Shown here piece by piece: positions 8,992 through 15,217 of a stretch of DNA of 28,524 bases. Numbering within the stretch: the first letter of the stretch is position 1; each line of letters starts with the position of its first letter. The notes below the pieces were generated by a model. It was not told the DNA's origin and did no database searches. It worked only from the letters and a program-made list of their open reading frames with translations. The position numbers were made by a program, and so were the translations under genes. The stretch comes from a virus: positions 1 through 28,524 of IMG/VR virus record IMGVR_UViG_3300032311_000368; one strand, given 5' to 3'.

Positions 8992-9519
8992 CACAATGCG
9001 AGTAAACCAGCGTGGTGTTGTAAATCTTGTACCCGTAATTATCTCTTTGACCCCATGAACATATCTAGGCTGATCTGGGAAACACAACAAGTCTCCTGGC
9101 TCTGGCTTAATTGAAATTTGATAGTCTGGGAAATAAATTTCTCCGCCTTCATAGTCATCATTCAAATACACAAGAGTTGCAATATCGTTTGGCCTTGAAG
9201 AATCAAAATGCTCATGCATTCCATGACCTTCTTCAAATTTTGCAATATGAGTCTTATGTGGATTGAATGGTTCAAAAGATTCTCCATAAGTGCTTAACAC
9301 GTGGTTATAAACCTTAAGTGCATACTCTTGCATTAGTTCTAGGATAGAAGCATCATTTGCCTCAATCTCATGATATGTGTAAACCTTAAATTCTTTTTCA
9401 TTATTACCGTGCATAGTAAACCCATTAGGGAAATTCTTTGCATGGTTATAAATTTTTGCAGCATCGTCTGCATTCATAAAACCTTTAATGTGATGTATCT
9501 GTGACACGTAGTCCTCCAT
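8989..9519 (-). CDS. 2OG-Fe(II) oxygenase, prolyl-4-hydroxylase-like
   Basis: A 176-residue single-domain dioxygenase. The jelly-roll signature is clear: H104-x-D106 (EHFDSS) gives two iron ligands, H155 (YVHGV) the third, and R165 (GTRFT) would bind the 2-oxoglutarate carboxylate. Between them is the typical LVYLNDDYEGGEIYFP and a GDLLCFP strand. This pattern matches prolyl-4-hydroxylase/PKHD-type enzymes, which hydroxylate proline or other side chains using O2 and 2-oxoglutarate. The start overlaps the ribonucleotide reductase stop as TAATG, so both come from one mRNA. Substrate is unknown. Collagen-like and Pro-rich fibres elsewhere in the window are attractive candidates (inference). Confidence 0.85.
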   Translation of the reverse strand: MEDYVSQIHHIKGFMNADDAAKIYNHAKNFPNGFTMHGNNEKEFKVYTYHEIEANDASILELMQEYALKVYNHVLSTYGESFEPFNPHKTHIAKFEEGHGMHEHFDSSRPNDIATLVYLNDDYEGGEIYFPDYQISIKPEPGDLLCFPDQPRYVHGVKEIITGTRFTTPRWFTRIV

Positions 9520-11549
9520 TATTTCACCTTTATTTCGCAGTAGTCTGTTGTACAGTATGCCTCGCCCATTGCTTCTAGATTATCTACTCCATCGTAAATT
9601 GCTCCAAAGTCAATATGCTTCAACTTACCTACATAACCATTATACTCCTCTTCAGAGATCTGAGTATATGGCTGTTGTGGATATGTGTGATTTCCCATTG
9701 GAAGGAATGAGACTGCCTTTAATTGTCCCTCGTACATATGCAGTGCTGGAACAACATGCTTTGATTCTGTTTCCTTATCAAATGAAAGTGTTACAGAAAC
9801 CCCATTGTCAGACCAGTACTTCTGAGCAGTTGCAGCAAGTGCAATCTTTTCAAATAATGTGACATCTTTTTCAGATCTTGGATGACCTGATTTAATTGGG
9901 AAATATACTACTGAAGTATTTGCTGAAACAACATCATCTTCAATCGTATATCCTGCTGCCTTGAATAAATGAACCATTGGATCTGTATTTCCAAAACGAA
10001 TTGCACGAAGGAAGAAGTTTCCTCCAGGACCCCAGTGAACTCCAGGAGTTGCACCAGAAAGAATTGAAACAGATCCTGATGGTTTAACAGTTGTTACACG
10101 AATAGATTCACGAACACATAACCATTCAGAATACTGATTATCGTAATGACGAATCTTGTTGTATCCTTCATCCATCCACTCACGAACTGTTGGCAAACCC
10201 TTTAAGTCTGCAAAAGATGCAATGCCAGTAAGAGATGTTCCAATACGACGATTACGTTGCATAATTCCATTTGTTTGTTGCCAATGTGTTGGAACAAGAG
10301 TTACGGTCTTTCCATATAGGTATGCAAACTTCAGGGTACGCAGGAAGTCCTCCTTGGATTCATGACGGTTTAAGTGCACCTCTACAAGCGTACATAATTC
10401 GTAAGATTCCAATGGCTGCTCCGCACATGGATTAAATCCCATCACACGATAGTCTTTTCCATCTGGCGCATCCTTTAGTCTGCCATAATTACGAGCAACA
10501 TCAAGCCAGATAAACCCTGGCTCTCCATTTTCTGTAATTAAATCTACATAGTCTTCATACTCTGTTCCTACCTCTGCTGAGATAGAGTTATTAGACATCC
10601 AAGCCCACCCTGGATTATCTGAATCAAATGAGTTACGCTCTGGGAACATTTCTGAATTCTTTAGGTTCATGAATGTTTCATCCCCTGCACTTCCCAAAGC
10701 AAGGGTTGCAGATCTACGAACATTTCCTGATACAACACAAGTTCCGATAAGGTTGACCAAGTCTACGATGGCACGAGAATCTAGTGTCTCGCCTGCTCTG
10801 GAGCCTATTACACGGTCTATCTGGTCATGCAACTTAATAAGAGGTGCTGGACCTGATGCTACTCCTCCAAAGCCCTTTATGGCCGAACCAAGGGGTCTAA
10901 TAAGATCGTAATTAAATTTCTGAATGCTTTGATTTGCTCTTAAATAGGAGTTAATTAAAAGTCTAACAGATTCGACCCAGCCTTCACGGGTGTCTGGAAT
11001 TTCAAATACCTGTTCAGGTTCTGTTGGGGCATAGATTGAAAAATTCTTATCCTGTCCAACTGTATCAAACCCTACGCCAATTCCAAGCATAAGGGCATCC
11101 ATAACCCAAGCAAATAAGGCTCCTGGATCATTCTTATCAAGGTCTTTTGTAGACACCATTGCACAATTTTGAAGTGCTGCAGAGTTCTTCTTTTCCATAA
11201 CCATTGGAGTACCAAAAGCCCACATGCCACGTCCTGGGGGAGTCCACTTTAAATTAAACATTCTATCAAAAGCCTCTTGTGCTGATTTCTGAGCCTTGTA
11301 GTCATTCCAAGGTAGGCGATTCTCTTTTGCGTGGTTCTTCTGAACTGAATACATTCCCTCAATTACTCGACGACAAACTTCATGCCAACGCTCTTTAGTT
11401 CCATCTTCTTTCATTCTAGAGTATGTTCTAATGAAGGTGATTTCTCCAAGTGAATTCTCTGCTGCATCTTTAAAGCCAAAAGGGCTTTCAACATTCTTAT
11501 ACTTTTCAACAAAGTCTTCTGGAAGCCTAAAACTAAAGAAATCTGACAT
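9519..11549 (-). CDS. nrdJ: Adenosylcobalamin-dependent (class II) ribonucleotide reductase
   Basis: A 676-residue monomeric-type class II reductase, a little shorter than the Lactobacillus leichmannii enzyme. It reduces ribonucleoside triphosphates to deoxyribonucleotides for phage DNA synthesis. Visible motifs are LQNCAMVS with C129, the finger-loop N373-P-C375-x-E377 with C386 (NPCAEQP...ELCTL), and a C-terminal Cys pair C666/C671 (YCTTDYCE) that re-reduces the active site. All catalytic cysteines are therefore present. The start ATG 11549 has GAAAGGA upstream and its own promoter at 11585-11593, which overlaps a palindrome. It is followed by the prolyl-hydroxylase-like gene with a TAATG junction. 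The host or phage must supply cobalamin. Such reductases are frequent in phages. Confidence 0.95.
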   Translation of the reverse strand: MSDFFSFRLPEDFVEKYKNVESPFGFKDAAENSLGEITFIRTYSRMKEDGTKERWHEVCRRVIEGMYSVQKNHAKENRLPWNDYKAQKSAQEAFDRMFNLKWTPPGRGMWAFGTPMVMEKKNSAALQNCAMVSTKDLDKNDPGALFAWVMDALMLGIGVGFDTVGQDKNFSIYAPTEPEQVFEIPDTREGWVESVRLLINSYLRANQSIQKFNYDLIRPLGSAIKGFGGVASGPAPLIKLHDQIDRVIGSRAGETLDSRAIVDLVNLIGTCVVSGNVRRSATLALGSAGDETFMNLKNSEMFPERNSFDSDNPGWAWMSNNSISAEVGTEYEDYVDLITENGEPGFIWLDVARNYGRLKDAPDGKDYRVMGFNPCAEQPLESYELCTLVEVHLNRHESKEDFLRTLKFAYLYGKTVTLVPTHWQQTNGIMQRNRRIGTSLTGIASFADLKGLPTVREWMDEGYNKIRHYDNQYSEWLCVRESIRVTTVKPSGSVSILSGATPGVHWGPGGNFFLRAIRFGNTDPMVHLFKAAGYTIEDDVVSANTSVVYFPIKSGHPRSEKDVTLFEKIALAATAQKYWSDNGVSVTLSFDKETESKHVVPALHMYEGQLKAVSFLPMGNHTYPQQPYTQISEEEYNGYVGKLKHIDFGAIYDGVDNLEAMGEAYCTTDYCEIKVK

Positions 11550-11584
11550 GTATTATCGTCCTTTCAAAAACGGATTAAGTGTTA

Positions 11585-11593
11585 AGTATAGCA
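11585..11593 (-). promoter_or_regulatory. Extended -10 promoter of the reductase operon
   Basis: TGCTATACT on the minus strand, about 36 nt before ATG 11549. Its first base is shared with an AGAGTTTT/AAAACTCT palindrome, a possible operator or the end of the preceding terminator. Confidence 0.5.
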
Positions 11594-11617
11594 GAGTTTT
11601 CAAAAAAACAAAACTCT
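11593..11617. promoter_or_regulatory. Perfect 8-bp palindrome abutting the reductase promoter
   Basis: AGAGTTTT (11593-11600) and AAAACTCT (11610-11617) are separated by 9 nt, mostly A on the plus strand. The palindrome lies just upstream of the reductase -10 box. It could be an operator or an RNA hairpin. The right arm can also pair with AGAGTT at 11635-11640. Confidence 0.45.
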
Positions 11618-11640
11618 ACCTAAAGGTGTTATTGAGAGTT
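11601..11640 (-). terminator. Candidate terminator of the oxygenase operon
   Basis: Reading the minus strand, AACTCT (11640-11635) pairs with AGAGTT (in 11617-11610), closing a loop that itself contains ACC-TTTA-GGT. It is followed at once by TTGTTTTTTT. It begins in the stop codon of the 47-residue gene. The stem is short (6 bp outer), so strength is uncertain. Confidence 0.45.
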
Positions 11641-11782
11641 AGTTAAAACTCATACCTCTGTGTGCATCTTTTGTTTTTTTAGTAAGTTTATTAAATGTTA
11701 TAGTTTGTTCTATTCCAGTTACAGGACATTTCTGTACTATTGATCTGTATCCCAATAGGTGACGAATAAAGTTTTTAATCAT
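11639..11782 (-). CDS. 47-residue basic protein ending the oxygenase operon
   Basis: A short frame whose ATG (11782-11780) overlaps the TGA of the preceding oxygenase-like gene as ATGA, the usual signature of translational coupling. The product starts MIKNFIRHLLGYRSIVQKC and ends KTKDAHRGMSFN, 47 residues. It is strongly basic, with one Cys and a VTGIEQTITFNKL segment. No family is recognised. It fills the gap between the oxygenase-like gene and a candidate terminator, which supports it as a real gene. Function unknown. Confidence 0.6.
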   Translation of the reverse strand: MIKNFIRHLLGYRSIVQKCPVTGIEQTITFNKLTKKTKDAHRGMSFN

Positions 11783-12414
11783 AGAATTGGAACCCAATGT
11801 TGCTCTGGTGAGCCTTTCATATTTTGCAATGGAGATACATCATAGGCAATTGTAATTCTATCTTTTTCAAAAGGCCAGTTGCTAATACCATGAGCATGTC
11901 CAGTTTCAGAAAGGATTGCACGGTTATTAACATTAACATTTAAAAACTCTGTTTCTCCTGAAATCATATATTTTGTATATGAAGGTTCTGCATTGACACA
12001 GTAATATCCATGGAAATCTGGAGCGCCTTGCCCATTTAAATGATCATGAAGATATGTATTTGGTAGTGGCTCTGGCTTGCTATTCTTGTCAGCATTAAAC
12101 CATCCCTGAATCATATAGTTTTGACTTTTAGCATCGATGCCATAATATTCGCAGGCTTCTAAAACCATGTCGCTAATTGAGGAATATAGCGCTCTAATAT
12201 TCTCGTCATGGAACTGAAAAATATTATACTTTTCTCCTAGTTGAGTAGTAAATGATGCTCTATCTACTGACTCATAATCATTATTTTTTACCCCTGGAAC
12301 ATTTTCAGAAGAAAGTCTTTCTTTAAGACTTAAAAGAGAAGTCTCAAATTTTGGAAGATCTAGTTCTAGGTGTCTTTCAAAAAACTTATGATTTGGTTTT
12401 ACCATTGCTATCAT
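11779..12414 (-). CDS. 2OG-Fe(II) oxygenase-like protein, second of a tandem pair
   Basis: A 211-residue paralogue of the gene just upstream. Shared landmarks are the opening HKFFERHLELDL, QGWFN near residue 103, H123-D-H125 (YLHDHLN), FHGYYCVNAEPS, ILSETGHAHG with H173/H175, and R186 in DRITIAYDV. This resembles the 2OG-FeII_Oxy_5-type proteins common in aquatic phages, where an H-x-H or H-x-D pair and a distal His bind iron and an Arg binds 2-oxoglutarate. I chose ATG 12414 (MIAMVKPNHK) because it overlaps the previous TGA as ATGA. The longer frame from 12519 would overlap the paralogue by over 100 nt. Substrate unknown. Confidence 0.72.
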   Translation of the reverse strand: MIAMVKPNHKFFERHLELDLPKFETSLLSLKERLSSENVPGVKNNDYESVDRASFTTQLGEKYNIFQFHDENIRALYSSISDMVLEACEYYGIDAKSQNYMIQGWFNADKNSKPEPLPNTYLHDHLNGQGAPDFHGYYCVNAEPSYTKYMISGETEFLNVNVNNRAILSETGHAHGISNWPFEKDRITIAYDVSPLQNMKGSPEQHWVPIL

Positions 12415-13070
12415 GCTAAAGGAATCCAATGCTGCTCTTGATCCATTCCAAACTTTTGAATATCTCTTAATGGAATAACATCGTATGCAACTGTAATTCT
12501 TGGACCTTCCCAGTCCCAATCTGCCATTGAGTGTGGGTGTCCCATTTCAGAAAGGATTGCACGATCATTTTTGTTATGGTTCTCAATCTCTTTATCAAAA
12601 ACCTTATAGTATGTAATTGAAGGTTCTGCACTTACAGAATAATAACCATGGAAATTTGGAGCACCAGTTGGACCATGATCATGCCAATCAAGTTTACCCT
12701 TGCCAGCATGAGTAATATTAAACCAACCCTGAAGCATAAACTTTTCTTTTTCAAAGTCAACTCCATAGTAATCACAAGCCTCAATAGTCATGTCTTTAAC
12801 AGCCTTGTATAAATTATAAATACCAGTTGAGTGGAATTGGAAAACATTATACTGTCTCCACTTCATTGTTGACACACTATTAGATTGCTTCCATGCTTCG
12901 TTAGCCCCTACTGGAGTTACACCTACAACCTTTGCTTTTTCAATCTTTTCGTATCTGTCCTGTAGTTCTGATGCTAGGACTGATAGATTGTTATCAAGGT
13001 ATCTTTCAAAAAACTTATGTGGTTGAGTGGACTTGCTCACACTCTGAATATCCGTTGGATAGTTGTTCAT
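12411..13070 (-). CDS. 2OG-Fe(II) oxygenase-like protein, first of a tandem pair
   Basis: A 219-residue protein with GTAATAATG start context and AAAGGGAG upstream. Candidate iron ligands are H130 and H132 (DWHDHGP) and H178/H180 (EMGHPHS), with R191 (GPRITVAYDV) for the co-substrate. Between them is FHGYYSVSAEPSITYYKV, as in PF13759-type oxygenases. The first acidic ligand of the classic HxD motif is replaced by His in the last position (H-D-H), a point shared with its paralogue, so catalytic status should be checked. It heads an operon with its paralogue and a 47-residue gene, next to the sulfotransferase and Hint fibre genes, which points to modification of phage or cell-surface molecules. 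Confidence 0.72.
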   Translation of the reverse strand: MNNYPTDIQSVSKSTQPHKFFERYLDNNLSVLASELQDRYEKIEKAKVVGVTPVGANEAWKQSNSVSTMKWRQYNVFQFHSTGIYNLYKAVKDMTIEACDYYGVDFEKEKFMLQGWFNITHAGKGKLDWHDHGPTGAPNFHGYYSVSAEPSITYYKVFDKEIENHNKNDRAILSEMGHPHSMADWDWEGPRITVAYDVIPLRDIQKFGMDQEQHWIPLA

Positions 13071-13095
13071 TATTACTCCCTTTGCTATTTATACT

Positions 13096-13104
13096 AGTAT
13101 ACCA
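13096..13104 (-). promoter_or_regulatory. Extended -10 promoter of the tandem oxygenase operon
   Basis: TGGTATACT on the minus strand, about 25 nt before ATG 13070, between the sulfotransferase stop (13111) and the AAAGGGAG ribosome site. Confidence 0.5.
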
Positions 13105-13110
13105 TATTGA

Positions 13111-13827
13111 CTAAAGTGGCTTTGGATTGGATCTTTTTGCCATCTCATACAAAAGTATATCATGCTGATTTAGTTCTTTAATCCTATTAATCATTTTGTC
13201 AGTTATATTAAACCTTTTAGATGTACTTGAGTTAAACATCATATTTCTATGTTGAAAGTTTGGAACAAACCCATATGTCTTGCTCATATATCTAATTATG
13301 TCATCCAACAATATGCCTCTGGTCTCTATTGTATAGCAACTAATAGCGTCAACCTTTGCCTGCATAACTGACTCATCAAATGAATAGTCTTTGAGAAACC
13401 ACTCATTCATGGTCTTATCCATTATGCTTTTAGTACTGTTAAATCCTGCTTCATCTACAGTTCCCGTCAAAAATTTTGTTTGCATATCAGAAAGGTATGG
13501 ATATATCTCTGGATTATATAGCCACTGGTCAAATATCTTTTCAAGTTCCTCAAAACTTCTGGAGTTTTCATACATGAAAAAGAACCAACTAATAAACCTC
13601 TCAACTGGATCTCTTAATATTGTAAAAGATTTTAAATCTTTAATAAATAGATTAGGATAGTTTCCTAAGTGTCCAGAAATAAACTCAACATCTTTAAACA
13701 TGTCTGGACTAATGGCCCTATCATGATAAACAATTGCTGATTTTAGTTTATTGGTCTGAAAAGCCAAATGGACCGCAGATCTAATAAATAGGCCTGAAGT
13801 CCTTGGCGCATGATGATGATAAAGCAA
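13111..13827 (-). CDS. Sulfotransferase-family protein
   Basis: A 238-residue protein whose layout matches PAPS-dependent sulfotransferases of the Sulfotransfer_2/HNK-1 type. Near the N-terminus, HHHAPRTSGLFIRSA stands in for the 5'-phosphosulfate loop (usual form HIPKTxGTS, here with Arg for Lys). SGHLG follows at 51-55, then the 3'-phosphate motif TILRDPVERFIS at 69-80, which is very well conserved. The remainder is helical. It would transfer sulfate from PAPS to a hydroxyl or amine on a sugar or protein. The only available start is TTG 13827, because an in-frame TAA lies directly upstream. It begins 5 nt after the stop of the FGFSP/Hint fibre and shares its mRNA. The degenerate 5' loop leaves activity unproven. 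Confidence 0.75.
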   Translation of the reverse strand: MLYHHHAPRTSGLFIRSAVHLAFQTNKLKSAIVYHDRAISPDMFKDVEFISGHLGNYPNLFIKDLKSFTILRDPVERFISWFFFMYENSRSFEELEKIFDQWLYNPEIYPYLSDMQTKFLTGTVDEAGFNSTKSIMDKTMNEWFLKDYSFDESVMQAKVDAISCYTIETRGILLDDIIRYMSKTYGFVPNFQHRNMMFNSSTSKRFNITDKMINRIKELNQHDILLYEMAKRSNPKPL

Positions 13828-13832
13828 TTACA

Positions 13833-15185
13833 TCATGACTTACGATTGTGTACTACTAGGTTTCCAGCGATAAATGTATCTACTGGCTCCATGTCGAACT
13901 TATAAACTGTTGATGGAGTTTCATCAATTTCAATTGATGTTACTAGGATCTCATTGAAAGAGTGAAGATTGTAATCATATTCCATGACATAGTCTCCAAC
14001 TTCTAGAAGTCCTGTATTGATATATCCATAGATGCCATTACGCTTATATAGAATTCCTTGTACAGTTGAGTACTTCTTTGTTGAGTCTCCGTTTACTGTC
14101 AATGTTGCTGGCATTTCTTTTTCAACAATAGATGCAACATTTGTTTTAACAATTGCCTGATCTGTTAGTTGATTGAAAGCCAGTGTCATTGGATCTGATA
14201 CAGACTCATCATCCATTTCTCGGAATGAGTGTGCCCAGGCTTCTTGCCCAGTAACAACATCCTTTGCAGGAATCTGAATATATGTATCATCTGGACCAAC
14301 AACTGATACTAGAGTATCAGGGGCAATACATGCTCCTCCTGGAGAGAAACCAAATACGCCGAATGGTGAGAATCCAAACACTCCGAATGGAGAGAACCCG
14401 AATGGTGAGAACCCAAATACACCGAACGGAGAGAATCCGAATACACCGAACGGAGAGAATCCGAATGGTGAGAAGCCGAATACACCGAATGGTGAGAAGC
14501 CGAATACACCGAATGGGGAGAAGCCGAATACTGAGAACGGTACAAATGAGAATGTTGTAACAGATGCTGACCATGCAGACCATTCTGACCAACCCTGAGC
14601 ATTGTAGGCTCTAACACGGTATGTCTGTGCTGTTCCTGCTTCTTGTGCAATATTTGTTGTAAGAGCATTAAGTGTTGCAGTCTTTCCATCAGATGATTCC
14701 ACCTGATAGTTAGTAATTGCTTCGCCACCGTTATCTGCTGGAGCAGACCATGACACTGTGTCATAAGTTGCACCTGATGGTGAAGATGCTGTAACACCTG
14801 TTGGAGCATCAGGAACAGACTTTACATCTGCGTTAGTCTGTGCAGACGATACAGATGTTGTCTCTATTGCTGCTTGAGAGATTGCTGCATTTGCAAGAAT
14901 TGTGAATGCATATGCTGTACCTGCTCTTAGACCTGTAACTGTAAATGGTGAAGATGTTGCTGTGAACGTCTTTGTTCCATATACTGAGTTAGCGTAAATT
15001 GTATAAGAAGAAGGGGTAGCACCCATAATGTTCTTATTGAATGTAATCACGGCTGTTGATGAGAAGTATGCTCCACCAAAACCTGGGACTACGCTTACGA
15101 TGTAAGGTTGCCCTGGGGCTACACCCCAAAAACTTACTGCAGCCTTAGCAGATTTACCTGCTTTACCACCTTTACGAATTGCCAT
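13833..15185 (-). CDS. Fibronectin-III fibre with FGFSP repeats and C-terminal Hint domain
   Basis: A 450-residue mosaic. Residues 1-20 are basic. About 27-118 and 124-212 are two fibronectin type III domains (VPDAPTGVTASSPSG, then ITNYQVESSDG and YRVRAYNAQGWSEWS are diagnostic). Residues 222-284 are three copies of a 21-residue Phe/Gly/Ser/Pro unit built from FSPFGV and FGFSP. At C286, after SPGGA, a Hint (hedgehog/intein) domain starts (CIAPDTLVSV), with VGDYV near 396-400 and the closing GNLVVHN at 441-447. Only RKS follows. The block-B His expected after Thr is absent (STKKYSTV). Hint domains rearrange the peptide bond before their first Cys and can cleave, ligate or attach nucleophiles. 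It has a GGGAGAA ribosome site and sits between Ala-rich fibre and sulfotransferase genes. Confidence 0.85.
   Translation of the reverse strand: MAIRKGGKAGKSAKAAVSFWGVAPGQPYIVSVVPGFGGAYFSSTAVITFNKNIMGATPSSYTIYANSVYGTKTFTATSSPFTVTGLRAGTAYAFTILANAAISQAAIETTSVSSAQTNADVKSVPDAPTGVTASSPSGATYDTVSWSAPADNGGEAITNYQVESSDGKTATLNALTTNIAQEAGTAQTYRVRAYNAQGWSEWSAWSASVTTFSFVPFSVFGFSPFGVFGFSPFGVFGFSPFGFSPFGVFGFSPFGVFGFSPFGFSPFGVFGFSPFGVFGFSPGGACIAPDTLVSVVGPDDTYIQIPAKDVVTGQEAWAHSFREMDDESVSDPMTLAFNQLTDQAIVKTNVASIVEKEMPATLTVNGDSTKKYSTVQGILYKRNGIYGYINTGLLEVGDYVMEYDYNLHSFNEILVTSIEIDETPSTVYKFDMEPVDTFIAGNLVVHNRKS
14334..14522 (-). repeat. Three tandem 63-nt units encoding the FGFSP repeats
   Basis: Residues 222-242, 243-263 and 264-284 of the fibre are the same 21-residue unit, the last differing only at its end where GG replaces FG. 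Each unit contains two FSPFGVFG steps followed by a short FSPFG step. The DNA copies differ mainly at third codon positions. Confidence 0.85.
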
Positions 15186-15217
15186 ATGTTTCTCCCTTTT
15201 TTCCTATTAAATTTGTA

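Noticed and set aside
11593-11617. NrdR box upstream of the ribonucleotide reductase.
   Set aside because: The palindrome does not resemble the known ACACWATATATWGTGT-type NrdR box.
12415-12519. N-terminal extension of the second oxygenase-like gene.
   Set aside because: It would overlap its paralogue by more than 100 nt. An ATGA junction marks the better start, and the alignment to the paralogue starts there.
13845-14330. A protein-splicing intein in the fibre.
   Set aside because: Only three residues follow the terminal HN and the first is Arg, so there is no C-extein nucleophile. The same holds for the second Hint protein, where Met follows.
14300-14810. Long open frames overlapping the FGFSP repeat in other frames (His/Gln/Leu- and Arg/Met-rich products).
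   Set aside because: They are by-products of the repeat's codon pattern. The products are low complexity and lack start signals, while the Hint-fibre frame has recognisable domains.
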